Assembly: GCF_030272615.1 (NCBI RefSeq) | Contig: NW_026728914.1 | Location: 166,001-230,000, forward strand | Direction: 5' to 3' | DNA from: Cryptomeria japonica | Lineage: Eukaryota > Streptophyta > Pinopsida > Cupressales > Cupressaceae | DNA length: 64,000 nt | Part shown: positions 47,735 to 57,918 of the stretch, in pieces | Layout: the number at the start of each line of letters is the position of its first letter | Numbering within the stretch: the stretch's first letter is position 1 | The notes under the pieces: model-generated | The model's database searches: none | What the model saw: only the letters and a program-made list of their open reading frames with translations | Told to the model about the DNA's origin: nothing | Program-made: the position numbers and the translations under genes

Positions 47735-48716
47735 TGTCGTGCTTTGTGAAGTGTACCTGTACCTACGACCACAATGCACTCAATAAATCATTACAAGAAA
47801 TGGTTAGAAAATTGAAACAATCGAAGACAAAACCATAGGTAATCGACTTATTGCCTCCTAGTAAATGCGAGTATGAATTTTTCTCTCAAATCTTAGTATG
47901 CAAATTCCAGTGACTTGACTACACTTAGATGGAGGATTTGAATGCTGAAAATGCATGATCTAGCAAGAATAGCATGATTAAGCTATATGAATGATTGATT
48001 ATCCTAGCATGATTAAGCTAAGATTTAAGCTAAATTGAGCATGATAATATTGCTAAAACTGATAAACTATAAGCTAGATACCTATAATAACAATGCAAAT
48101 GATGAAATCAAATTGGGACCAAATGAATGTGAATCGGCATGAATTCATAAATTGGCCATTTGTTCTCCAAAATAGGGTCTATTTATAGGATTTCCCAAGG
48201 CTAGGGGTGAGTTGGCATGAATCGATGGTTGAGATTGATTTGAAGATATCAATGGTTAAATTGGAGGAAGTTGGCAAAGGGAGTTGGATTAAAGGGAACA
48301 CTTAGTGACAAGTGTCATAAAGGTTCTAGAAGATGTTGGATGAAAGGGGACAAGGTGGTAGGTAGATTGGGTTAGGTTTAGGAATGGTTAGGTTTAGGAG
48401 TGGTAGAAGTTAGGAGAATTTGAATTTAGAAATTCAAATATTAGGAAAATGACTAATTAATCTCAACAACTCATGATTTGATTTGTTTTAATTAATTAGG
48501 AGATTTAGAAGAAATGATTTTGATGGGAGGAATTAATTAATTAAAGGGATGAAATTAAATGAACCTATTTAATAAATCCCTAGATTTATTAATAAGTAGA
48601 TGAATGAGAGATTTAATCAAATTGCATAGTGAATTCAATTAAATTGGGGAGAAGGGATTAATTGAGATAATTGCTTATTCAATTAATTATCTTCGGACCA
48701 TTTTTAGGTGTATATA
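47735..48716 (-). mobile_element. Solo-LTR-like insert in LINE ORF1 (982 bp)
   Basis: Flanked by GATAG at 47730-47734 and 48717-48721 (the match extends to gatagtgt, 8 bases, if the element is taken to start 3 bases later). On the minus strand it ends ...AAGCACGACA (a CA end) and contains CCTATAAATAGACCC (48171-48185), a good TATA box, in an otherwise AT-rich noncoding body. The other terminus reads TATATACACC rather than TG, so it is either mutated or the element is of another type. Removing it rejoins ORF1. Confidence 0.6.
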
Positions 48717-48721
48717 GATAG

Positions 48722-49064
48722 TGTGAATTGGGACTCTACCCAGGCTCTACAAATTGTTGGGAGTCAGCAAATGGAGATGGATCTGCCAGTAGTGGTTCAG
48801 TTGAGGCCCATTTCTAGTGTTGTAGTGGAGTTGGCTGGGGGGATGGTTCTCCTGTAGCTCAAAAATTGGAATCTAATGGGGCCAAAAGTAACAAGATCAA
48901 CTTACATTTGGGTCTTCATCAGAAGGACATTAAGAAAGGACCAATGGAGAAGATTTCAAAGGCTGGTAGAAAGAAGGATTTGGATACGATCAAATTGATG
49001 GGGGAGAATTTGGTTGAGTCAGGGTCAGTAAAGACTCTGGATTCTCATTTTTCCAATCCCTTGA
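48722..49064 (+). pseudogene. LINE ORF1, distal part
   Basis: After the insert ORF1 continues VNWDSTQALQIVGSQQMEMD, then a hydrophilic Lys-rich tail (a 68-codon frame, 48866-49069, ending HFSNPLK). This tail is short of motifs, as is usual for the C-terminal part of plant LINE ORF1. It runs directly into ORF2. Confidence 0.55.
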
Positions 49065-50117
49065 AATGATTGTTCTATCATGGAATGTGAGGGGTTTGAA
49101 AAATGGCCCTAGACAAAAATTTGTTTGGGAGTTGATAAGGAGTCATTCTCTTGATATCCTTTTCTTGCAGGAGACAAAAATTTCTGTGGAAAGTATGATG
49201 GATTTTGTGCCAAAGCTTTGGGGGAGAAGCTAATGTCAATGCATTGGGGCAGTTGGCTCCTTGAGAGGGGTGGCCTGTCTTTGGAACCCTTTAAGGATTC
49301 ACCCTATCTGGTGGGTTGCCTCCAGATCTTCATTATCTGGGGTTTTCTCTAGTCTTGAGACTGGGGAATATATCTTGTTTACTAACATCTATGCCCCCAC
49401 TAATCTTCAGGGTAAGCAGAACTTATGGTCTCATATTTCTTGTATGTGAAGGTTGGTCCCTTTTCATCCATGGATTATGGCAAGCGATTTCAATGCCATC
49501 CTTGAGTTGACTGAGAAGAAGGGGGGCATTATACGATTGGAACCTTCTTCTTTCCTTTTTTGGGATAGTATATCATTGTTGAATCTTGTTGACATTAAGA
49601 CTGGTAATGGTTTGCTCACTTGGAACAATAGGAGGGTGGGGGAGTATTGGATTGTAGAGATGTTGGATCAATTTCTGGTTTCAAGTTTTTGGGTTAGTGG
49701 GGGTTGTCAACAAGTTTTGAGATTCTTGACTTGAAAGGGTTAGATCACTAGTCCATCAATCTAGTTCCTTCTTTTGCTCGGGTCGCTCGCTCTCCTTCAT
49801 TCAAATTCCAACTTATGTGGCTTCGGGAACCTATTTCGTAGACTCATTTAGTGGAGTGGTGGAGGAAAGGGAGGCCAACCTTTGGCACTGCTATGTACAC
49901 TTTTTCCAAGTAGCTGCAATTTGTTAAGTTTTACCTTAAACAGTGGAACCGTCAGGGTTCTGGGAACATTTTTCATGATAAGAAAGCTGCTCAAATAGTG
50001 TTGAATGACATCACCAGTGAAATCAAAGAGCATGGTTTGTCTGAATCCTTTCTTAGGGAGGAAGATAGAGCTATCAAGGCCTTAGAGGAATGGGAGCTTA
50101 GGGAAGAAATATACTGG
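49065..50117 (+). pseudogene. LINE ORF2: APE-type endonuclease and start of RT
   Basis: ORF2 nicks the target DNA and reverse-transcribes the element. It starts MIVLSWNVRGLKNGPRQKF at 49065, with the endonuclease motifs in order: SWNVRGL, FLQETKIS, NIYAPTN, MASDFNAIL (about 49480), LLTWNNRR, LDQFLVSS and DH.SI (about 49745-49765). A frameshift near 49210 and stops near 49447 and 49733 break it. The part between endonuclease and RT continues (QWNRQGSGNIFHDKKAAQ, LREEDRAIKALEEWELREE) up to 50117. There an LTR retrotransposon interrupts the codon run, and the frame resumes at 57924. Confidence 0.85.
50113..50117. repeat. Target site duplication ACTGG, left
   Basis: ACTGG directly before the LTR start TGTAAAGCGG, identical to 57919-57923 directly after the other LTR end ...GATGCTACA. 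Confidence 0.9.
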
Positions 50118-51358
50118 TGTAAAGCGGAAAATCGCAATCGAACCCTAGTTGCTCTCCCCTCTTCCAACTCCGAGGAGAGAGAAGGGAGGTTCCTAGGGTT
50201 GATGGTTTTCACTTAAGGGAGAGACTTTACATTCAAAAGAGGGGTTGAAACTCACAAGATCCAATCCCACACAATGCAAGATTGGATGCTAAATGACTTT
50301 CAAGGGTTAAGACAGCAAGGCTACCCTCTTTTGTAAAGAATGTTGATAAGAGAATTAAGCTAGGAATGCATAGAAAGTGACAAAGATTCACTTATAAACT
50401 GAGATAGGGATATAGTATGAAGCTGCGGACCTGGAATTAGCAGTAAAATGTCGATACGGTGCTGTCCTGCAAATTTGAGCAAAAGTTGTCGGGACGATGG
50501 CGCCCGACGCCACGGTCCTCCGAAAAATCCACGAAACGAAGGGGGATCTGTTCGTCTCTGCACAAGGATTCCAGATCTTCAATTTCAGCCGCGTACCTGC
50601 AACCTACACACAGAAAAGCGAAGACGATTGGGGGGTTAGGGATTAGGGGTTTGCCTTTAGGTCAAACCCCGGTTTTGGAATTAACTAAGAAATGAGAAAT
50701 TGCTGTAAATGTAAATGTTTGTAATGTAAAACAAGTACTAATACCTTGTTCTAAGGATGTTTGTATCCTTATGTGCGAAGGTATAGATGTTGTATGTTGT
50801 AAGTGATCTCCTCTTCAATGGTTGAATCCTTGACTTCAATGCAACACTTAGCCTTGAATGGAGACTTAGAAGGAATGCTTGGATGCTTGAATGCTTGAAT
50901 GCTTGAGTATAGTTTCCACGCTTTGTACACATATCCTCTTCATGCCAAATGAGAGAGAAAAATGTAGTTTATATACTTGTCAATTAGGGCTGATAGACTG
51001 ATTTTCCTGACCTTAGGCCGACCAGGAAAGTTAATTTCCAATTTGCAAACGAAAAGACCCGATACCCCATAGGAAACCGGGCCCAAAATAGGCCCAGGGA
51101 CCAGGGCGCTGGGCCCCATGGTCTTGGGGGACCAGGGCGCTGGGTGCCCTGGTCCTGAAGGACCAGGGCGCTGGGCGTTCTGGTCCCACCTCCCAGGACA
51201 GCATGGTGCAAGGAGGTTCAGGCCAGGGTGCTTGAAAAATGCAGTTTTTGGTGTCATAATCAGGTTTCGGGGTCTCCATTTAGGTTGCATGTTGCGTCGC
51301 CATCGTGAAGATCGAAATGCAGTCGAAATTGCAAGTGTCGCAATTTTAGGATGCTACA
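50118..51358 (-). repeat. 3-prime LTR (1241 bp)
   Basis: Pairs with 56723-57918. By eye I count about 38 substitutions over roughly 1.18 kb of aligned bases (about 3%), mostly transitions. It also has about 60 extra bases here (three tandem units of a gaccagggcgctggg module at 51098-51188, where the other LTR has one), and a 15-base gain (extra tgttgtatg-type copies) in the other LTR near 57402. Confidence 0.9.
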
Positions 51359-51371
51359 TTTAGCCCCCACT
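51359..51371 (-). promoter_or_regulatory. Polypurine tract
   Basis: Minus strand AGTGGGGGCTAAA directly before the 3-prime LTR start TGTAGCATCC. It confirms the minus-strand orientation. Confidence 0.7.
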
Positions 51372-52098
51372 TTAGTGGGAGTATGTATGCTCATACTTTC
51401 GGTAAAGTACAAGGAGACAACATTGAAAGACTTTCACCACGTCAAGGAGGCAAGACACACCAAGCCCCTAGTGGACTAAGGATCTTACGGCTTCGATTGA
51501 CAAAGTAAAAGGGAAGATCACGAGGGAGAACCATGACTGTCAGTAGTAAGGTTCCCTCACTATGAGTCATGCAAAAGAAATACCAAAAATTTTCAAGGCA
51601 AAGCTACGTTCGCCAAGAAATTTTCAAGTATCTTGAAAGGATAGACAGGGTGTATGCCCCCTACGTTAAAGTGATCGCACACGCCTCAACGGGGGTGATT
51701 GTTTTAACGTAGTGATACACATAAGAAATGAGAAAGGAAAGGAGCACGTTATCACAAGGATTTAGCCCCCAAGTGTGAGATAAACCCAAGGATAATAGAC
51801 ACAAACACAAAGCACAAGGTGACTTCACTTTCCTCGGGGTCAGTATGCTGTATGATAAGTCATGTATATATCATATGTATGTATGCATAATTGTTCTTCA
51901 TTCCCCAATCAAGGAAGGTCACCTAGAAGAAGGGAACACATGTATCTTTTGAGTCAACATGAGAGAGACCAAAAGAGGTCGCAATGCTTTGCATCATCCT
52001 CAAATAGACAACACTAAGGACAACAAATAGAAGAATGAGAATAACACATAGAAGAAGTAACACAAGAGAGGGGGAAAGAATCTGCTATGCTAATGTAA
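51372..52098. other. Noncoding 3-prime internal region
   Basis: About 730 bases between the last coding frame and the polypurine tract. An autonomous element would need several kilobases of pol between gag-protease and this end; here no frame on either strand resembles RT, RNase H or integrase. Confidence 0.7.
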
Positions 52099-52977
52099 CT
52101 AGTCTAGCACGTCATCTACCCCCCGATCTTGCTGATCAATGTTTCGGGAAGGCAGGGAACATGCTAGAGGAGGAACATCCAACACAGCAGATGGAGCTAT
52201 CACAAGATCCAAACAAGGGCTATGTCCATGTTCCAAGCCACGTTGTTCTTGTCTAGGAGCTAGGATAAGTGCTTTAGAAAATTCATTAGATAAATGGTTA
52301 TCAACATCAACAAGTCCATATTCACTATCAGAAGCAAGAGGAGCAACATTTTCATTATGAATAACATTTTCATCTATATCATCATCAAGATTTATAAAAA
52401 TAGGATCTCTAACTCGCACAGGATCAAGACCGTCATGCATCTTATGTTTAGGAGATTTAGGCTCAATGTCCGGCTGAGGAGAAAATGGAATTATGCTTGT
52501 TGAAGGTGTTTTTGGAGATTGGGAAGTTTGAGAAGCAGCTGCTTGAGCCCTAAGACGACGCTTTCGTCGGTGTTCACATGCAGAATGATTTCGTCTAGTC
52601 TTAGTAGGAAGTGAAGAAGATTGAGGAGGAGGAATGTTCTTATCCTTATCACTTGGGTGTTTAGGTTGTGGTCTCTTAGGCTGGATAATAGGAGAAGAGG
52701 AAGGTCTCTTCTCTCTATAAAAGGCAGGAGGAGGAACTGCTCCATATAAAGGAGGAATTTTTGGTTTAGGAAGAAGACCAAGTCCATCATGACGAGGAGG
52801 TATAGGTCTACTCTTAGAAGGTTTATTCGGCATAGACATAGTCACATCCATAGGGATGGGTTGGGAATCTTCTTGAGGAAAGACATTAGTTTTATCTTTC
52901 AAAGGAAGAACTTCCTTCTTAAGAACGATAGGAATATCAAGTTTGGGTGTTCTAGGTTCACTTAAAGATAGGATCAT
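52099..52977 (-). CDS. Proline-rich extension of the gag-protease frame (293 codons)
   Basis: It lies in the same reading frame as the protease frame upstream and is separated from it by one stop (TAA, 53056-53058) and 26 further sense codons (FWPKQFQSLPPRSDHLFKSY...). It is rich in Pro, Lys and Ser (GLGLLPKPKIPPLYGAVPPP, RPQPKHPSDKDKNIPPPQSS) with a basic cluster (EHRRKRRLRAQAA) and an acidic tract (FINLDDDIDENVIHNENVAP). No known domain is recognised. The basic cluster could be a nuclear-localisation or nucleic-acid-binding segment; that is speculation. It ends at TAG, 52099-52101. Confidence 0.5.
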   Translation of the reverse strand: MILSLSEPRTPKLDIPIVLKKEVLPLKDKTNVFPQEDSQPIPMDVTMSMPNKPSKSRPIPPRHDGLGLLPKPKIPPLYGAVPPPAFYREKRPSSSPIIQPKRPQPKHPSDKDKNIPPPQSSSLPTKTRRNHSACEHRRKRRLRAQAAASQTSQSPKTPSTSIIPFSPQPDIEPKSPKHKMHDGLDPVRVRDPIFINLDDDIDENVIHNENVAPLASDSEYGLVDVDNHLSNEFSKALILAPRQEQRGLEHGHSPCLDLVIAPSAVLDVPPLACSLPSRNIDQQDRGVDDVLD

Positions 52978-53055
52978 ATCTATTTTCCACTTTTGATAAG
53001 ATTTGAAAAGATGATCACTTCGCGGAGGAAGGGACTGGAATTGTTTAGGCCAAAA

Positions 53056-54159
53056 TTAATCAATAGGAACGCTAGAAGTTCTTTCAGCTGGTTTAAAGAG
53101 ACTATGATTGACAGTAACAACTTCACCATTATGGGGAAATTTCAAACACTTGTGAATAGGAGAGGCAATAGCTTTCATGGAAGATAGCCAAGGATAGCCA
53201 AGCTTCACAAGAAATTGTTCGGATGAAGGAATAATAGCAAAGTTTACATCAAGAGATTTGTTATGAACTTCAATAGGTAATGTAATAGAACCAATCGCAG
53301 GAGAAGAAAATGCATCAAATAATTTCACCATCACATCTGTTTTGTCATAGATCACTTGATTCAATTGCAAAGTAAAAAGAAATTCTTCAGTAATAACATT
53401 AACCATGCACGAAGGATCAATAAGCACTCCACGGCAAGGTGTATTCTTGACTTTTGCAACTATGTATAAAGGACCATCAGGTGCCCTAATGGTTTCACTA
53501 GAATCAAATGTGATGGAAGGTTCTTTATGGTTTTCTTTCTTCTCTACAAAGTTAATCACATTCGGAGTCATAGACACAAGACCATCAGATGAGAGAGAGG
53601 AATCATTAGCCTCAATCGCATTAGAGGTATGGGAAGGTAATGGATCAGTAAAAATCTGAAGATTTTGGTTAGGAGGAGCTACAGATGTGTTGCCTTTATC
53701 ATTCACTCCAGAGACAGAAATAGTATTATTATCAATCAAATCTTGAATTTTACCCTTTAAAGAAAAACATTTTTCAGTATCATGCCCAGGCTGACGATGA
53801 AAGTGACAAAAAGATTTGTTATCAAAATAAGGTGAAGTAATCTTTGCAGGATCAATTTGTCGTACAGGAGGAAGAGTAAGCACATTTTGTTCCAATAACT
53901 TATTCATAATACTATGCAATGATTCATTCAAAGGAGTATACTTTCTTTCTTTCCTGAAAAATTTAGAAATAGGAGGCACACCTGATGCTGCATTCACATT
54001 GTTGTTGATGATGTTTTCATTGAATTTGATAGAATCTCTGTTCGGTTTAAACTTCCCAAATGGTTGTTGACTGCTATCACCCTTATCACTCGGAGCCATA
54101 GGATGTGATTGTTCCATTTGACTCATAGTCAGTTGATAATTGTGAAGAGTCGCACACAA
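53056..54159 (-). CDS. Gag zinc finger and retropepsin-like domain
   Basis: It continues the gag frame after one TGA. A CHHC-type finger (CHFHRQPGHDTEKC, CX2HX4HX4C, about 53770-53811) replaces the usual CCHC knuckle, as in some Ty3/gypsy groups. The retropepsin-like domain follows: PLYIVAKVKNTPCRGVLID at its start, hydrophobic beta-strand pattern, and LVKLGYPWLSSMKAIASP near its end, the position where these proteases have a G.PWL motif. The catalytic triad normally reads D-S/T-G; here it is D-P-S (LIDPSCMVNVI, about 53395-53425). So the active-site Gly is missing, and activity is doubtful unless this is a lineage variant. Reading stops at TAA 53056-53058. Confidence 0.65.
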   Translation of the reverse strand: MCATLHNYQLTMSQMEQSHPMAPSDKGDSSQQPFGKFKPNRDSIKFNENIINNNVNAASGVPPISKFFRKERKYTPLNESLHSIMNKLLEQNVLTLPPVRQIDPAKITSPYFDNKSFCHFHRQPGHDTEKCFSLKGKIQDLIDNNTISVSGVNDKGNTSVAPPNQNLQIFTDPLPSHTSNAIEANDSSLSSDGLVSMTPNVINFVEKKENHKEPSITFDSSETIRAPDGPLYIVAKVKNTPCRGVLIDPSCMVNVITEEFLFTLQLNQVIYDKTDVMVKLFDAFSSPAIGSITLPIEVHNKSLDVNFAIIPSSEQFLVKLGYPWLSSMKAIASPIHKCLKFPHNGEVVTVNHSLFKPAERTSSVPID

Positions 54160-54198
54160 ATGTTGGAAAGAAGTAAACTCAGAAAACAGAAGTTTGTC

Positions 54199-55542
54199 TC
54201 AAATATCTTTTTGTAAATTAGAAATAAAGATTCTTTGAATATCATTGTCAGGTACTGGAAAAGAAATTTGAGCATACAAATGCTTATATCTACCAATGAA
54301 ATCAGTCACTTTTTCTTTAACACCTTGTTTACAATGCATTAAATCAATCAAAGTAACTTTAGGACTTATATTGTTTTGAAATTGTTGAATGAAAGCATTT
54401 GCAAGTTGTTCAAAAGAAGTAATAGAATAAGAAGGCAACGAGCAATACCATTGTAGGGCTTTGTCTCTTAATGTTCTAGTAAACAATTTTGCAAGCAACC
54501 TTTGGTCATAAGCAAAATCGGTACATATTGTTTGAAAAGTCTTAACATGTGTTAGAGGATCTCCTTTACCATTATAAAGCTCCAAATGCGGGATTTCAAC
54601 ATGTTTAGGGGGAATAGCTCGAACAATGTCAAGAGAAAGTGGGCTCGCAACATCAAATGTGGGCACACTAAACTTAGATTGATTCATAGAGGCAATTTGT
54701 TGCTGTAAAGAAGAGACAGTTTGTGCAAGATTGTTAATGGTCGCTTCAGTCGAAGAATTCATATTAGATGTGTTAGATTGAGATGGAGGTGTTATGTTAT
54801 TGAAAGAAGGTAGAGAGTAAGGTGGTGGGACCCTATGATAGGTAGTCATAGGAGATGATTGGACAGGAGGAACACTACAAGGAGGAATGGAATGGTTGAA
54901 TGAATTGCCCCCTTGCGTCATGTTCATTTGCGGAGATGTAATAGGAACACTCATTGAAGGAATGAATGAAGGAGTCGGATTGAATGAAGGAAGAGGGTTA
55001 ATTGAAGAAGAAGGATTGCCCGCATGACTAGTGATCATAGGAGGAATGTCTTGTATAGAAGTAGTCATTATGTTTGATGTAAAGGTAGGTATGCTAGCAA
55101 TAGAATTTGTCAAAGGAATAGAATGATTGACTTGTGTAGGAGGTTGTGTATAACCTAAAGTTTCAGCACAACTCTTCATAGGCATCACATTTGAATTCAC
55201 AATATGTGAAATACCATGCAAAATATCAATTCCATTCTTATCACTTTGAAGCATATGTTTTAGACCCTCAATTAAAGGAAGAGCTTGACTATCGGGATAC
55301 TCATGAGACATCCATTGGTGAAAATCATCAAATTGGTTATCCAATTTTGAAAGTTGTTCTACAGAAACCTCATGGAGAGCTTCTTCATCATTAGGAGGAT
55401 TAGAGGAATTACCCATGTCCTTGTTAAAAAGGCTATTCAAATTAGGTTCCATCTCCTCGGTAATCAAACCTCGGGAAGACTTAATTCTACGGCTTCGTCT
55501 AACGGGAATAGTGTAAGTAGGGCTTGTTGTTGTAAAACTCAT
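54199..55542 (-). CDS. Retrotransposon gag (Retrotrans_gag domain)
   Basis: Gag forms the particle that packages element RNA. From MSFTTTSPTYTIPVRRSRRI the protein has a long Pro/Ser/Asn-rich middle (about residues 130-270) with a short coiled coil (INNLAQTVSSLQQQIASMN). The conserved core follows: HLELYNGKGDPLTHVKTFQT, LLAKLFTRTLRDKALQWYCS, SFEQLANAFIQQFQNN and VTDFIGRYKHLYAQIS. It stops at TGA (54199-54201) after NLQKDI, but the same frame continues DKLLFSEFTSFQHLCATLHN into the zinc-finger region; TGA is one transition from CGA (Arg). The gene is therefore nearly intact, and with the next two frames forms one 1148-codon frame broken by two stops. Confidence 0.85.
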   Translation of the reverse strand: MSFTTTSPTYTIPVRRSRRIKSSRGLITEEMEPNLNSLFNKDMGNSSNPPNDEEALHEVSVEQLSKLDNQFDDFHQWMSHEYPDSQALPLIEGLKHMLQSDKNGIDILHGISHIVNSNVMPMKSCAETLGYTQPPTQVNHSIPLTNSIASIPTFTSNIMTTSIQDIPPMITSHAGNPSSSINPLPSFNPTPSFIPSMSVPITSPQMNMTQGGNSFNHSIPPCSVPPVQSSPMTTYHRVPPPYSLPSFNNITPPSQSNTSNMNSSTEATINNLAQTVSSLQQQIASMNQSKFSVPTFDVASPLSLDIVRAIPPKHVEIPHLELYNGKGDPLTHVKTFQTICTDFAYDQRLLAKLFTRTLRDKALQWYCSLPSYSITSFEQLANAFIQQFQNNISPKVTLIDLMHCKQGVKEKVTDFIGRYKHLYAQISFPVPDNDIQRIFISNLQKDI

Positions 55543-56700
55543 GCACTAGAGAGGGAGAGAAGATTTTGAATTCAGAGGTAGCAAATTTTTAGTAAAATCA
55601 GCCAATCTTTTAGATTTAAGCTGTTAAATGCAATCACGACAGTCTCCTGAAATTTCAGAAAAAATGTCCGGGATTGTGGCGCTCGGAGTTCACACGGTCC
55701 TTGCAACTTTTTTCGAAATTTGCAGGGATGAAAGGTATGATGATTTTAAAGCTAATCCGAAAAAATTGAGTGATTTTACGATATGTAGATAGGCCAAATT
55801 AAAGTTGCAATCTCAAAATTGAACACTACCAAGATTGTTGAAAAAAGCAAGATTTGAATTTTGAAAGAGAGAGGGAAACTGAAATTTTGAATTTTATGAT
55901 TTTAGAGGGAATGTCAAAAGCAATGCAAGTTTTGAAATTTAAAAATTGACTCAATTTCACGCAAAATTCAAGTTTGAAAGCGGAAATTAAAGTTGTTGTA
56001 ATTAAGCACTTAATTTCAAAAGTCACAAATTGCAAGAATTTGAATAAAGCACTGAAATTTCGAATGAATGCAAACACACTGTTCAGATTTAGGACAGTAA
56101 GAACACAATTTTGACACAAAATTTCAATTTCAATGATTTTTGAATGATTAGGAGCCTTAATCCAAGCAATCACAAGACCAACTTTGACTGTAATTTTGAA
56201 AGTGTTAGAATTGATAAAATCAGCCAAAATTCTGGATTTTAGCAGAAAAATACAGTAAGATCTCGCTCCCGAAATTTCGGAAAAAATGTCGAGGATGATG
56301 GCGCTCGGAGTGCACACGGTCCTCGCAACTTTTTTCCAAATTTTCAGGGATGAAAGATATTGTGATTTTATTGCGGAATCCAAAGTTACAGCTGATTTGG
56401 AGATGTTTTGATCAGTGAAATTGTCGGACAAAGGTTGAATCAAGAGGGTTTCAAAAATTAGGGTTTTGACACTTAACCACTTAATTTTCAAAATTAAAGC
56501 ACACACATAAATTGATAATTTGTAATAGAAGGGCAGATCTGAAGCAAGCATTAACAATTAAATATTTCACAAGTTCAATTTTCAAAAAGAAAATGTATGG
56601 TTTTTATGCAATCAACCTCTAAAATTTTGCAAAAGATCAAACATGGAAATGTAATCAAGGAATAAATTTTCAGATCTAATCATGAATAATCAGAAAGGAT
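55543..56700 (-). other. Untranslated leader with 155-bp direct repeat
   Basis: Between the primer binding site and gag. Two related copies, 55594-55750 and 56216-56370, share aaaatcagcca at one end and gcagggatgaaag / tcagggatgaaag at the other. A minus-strand frame of 243 codons (55826-56557) has biased Lys/Leu/Ile/Ser composition and no recognisable domain; I do not call it a gene. Confidence 0.6.
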
Positions 56701-56719
56701 GTTCACGTCGGGTTCACCA
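56701..56719 (-). promoter_or_regulatory. Primer binding site (tRNA not identified)
   Basis: Minus strand TGGTGAACCCGACGTGAAC begins three bases after the 5-prime LTR end. TGG at this place is expected for pairing with a tRNA CCA end. It is not the common initiator-Met type, and I do not assign the tRNA. Confidence 0.6.
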
Positions 56720-56722
56720 AAA

Positions 56723-57918
56723 TGTAAAGTGGAAAATCGCAATCGAACCCTAGTTGCTCTCCCCTCTTCCAACTCCGAGGAGAGAGAAGGGAGGTTCCTA
56801 GGGTTGATTGTTTTCACTTAAGGGAGAGACTTTACATTCAAAAGAGGGGTTGAAACTCACAAGATCCAATCCCACACAATGCAAGATTGGATGCTAAATG
56901 AGTTTCAAGGGTTAAGACAGCAAGGCTACCCTCTTTTGTAAAGAATGTTGATAAGAGAATTAAGCTAGGAATGCATAGAAAGTGACAAAGATTCGCTTAT
57001 AAACTGAGATAGGGATATAGTATGAAGCTGCGGACCTTGAATTAGCAGTAAAATGTCGATACGGCGCTGTCCTGCAAATTTGAACAAAAGTTGTCAGGAC
57101 AATGGTGCCTGGCGCCACGGTCCTCCGAAAAATCCGCGAAACGAAGGGGGATTTGTTCGTCTCTGCACAAGGATTCCAGATCTTCAATTTCAGCCACGTA
57201 CCTGCAACCTACACACAGAAAAGCGAAGACGATTGGGGGGTTAGGGATTAGGGGTTTTCCTTTAGGTCAAACCCGGGTTTCGGAATTAACCAAGAAATGA
57301 GAAATTGCTATAAATGTAAATGTCTGTAATGTAAAACAAGTACTAATACCTTGTTCTAAGGATGTTTGTATCCTTATGTGCGAAGGTATAGATGTTGTAT
57401 GTTGTTGTATGTTGTATGTTGTAAGTGATCTCCTCTTCAATGGTTGAATCCTTGACTTGAATGCAACACTTAGCCTTGAATGGAGACTTAGAAGGAATGC
57501 TTGGATGCTTGAATGCTTGAATGCTTGAGTATAGTTTCCATGCTTTGTACACATATCCTCTTCATGCCAAATGAGAGAGAAAAATGTAGTTTATATACTT
57601 GTCAATTAGGGCTGATAGACTGATTTTCCCGACCTTAGGCTGACCAGGAAAGTTAATTTCCAATTTGCAAACGAAAAGACCCGATACCCCATAGGAGACC
57701 GGGCCCAAAATAGGCCCAGGGACCAGGGCGCTGGGCGCTCTGGTCCCACCTCCCGGGACAGCAGGGTGCAAGGTGGTTTAGGCCAGGGTGCTTGAAAAAT
57801 GCAGTTTTTGGTGTCATAATCAGGTTTCGGGGTCTCCATTCAGGTTGCATGTTGCGTCGGCATCGTGAAGACCGAAATGCAGTCGAAATTGTAGGTGTCA
57901 TAATTTTAGGATGCTACA
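56723..57918 (-). repeat. 5-prime LTR (1196 bp)
   Basis: On the minus strand it starts TGTAGCATCC (57918) and ends CTTTACA (56723), and pairs with 50118-51358. It contains a GC-rich passage (57080-57140, atggtgcctggcgccacggtcctcc) that is related to the repeated leader segment. Confidence 0.9.

Larger units (their letters stand above)
50118..57918 (-). mobile_element. LTR retrotransposon, gag-protease only, 7.8 kb
   Basis: A complete element by its ends: 5-bp target duplication ACTGG on both sides, LTRs of 1241 and 1196 bp with TG/CA ends, a primer binding site and a polypurine tract. The internal region (51359-56722) encodes gag, a retropepsin-like domain and a proline-rich extension on the minus strand, but no RT, RNase H or integrase. 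It therefore resembles plant TR-GAG-type non-autonomous elements. The gag type (CHHC-like finger) points to Ty3/gypsy, perhaps the Tat/Ogre side; this last is inference. Confidence 0.85.

Noticed and set aside
50620-50655. Telomere-like string (ggggttagggattaggggtt)
   Set aside because: It is a short, imperfect run repeated only because it is part of both LTRs; not an interstitial telomere array.
55826-56557. 243-codon minus-strand frame in the leader of the 7.8-kb element
   Set aside because: Biased composition, no domain, overlaps the repeated leader module; likely chance in stop-poor sequence.
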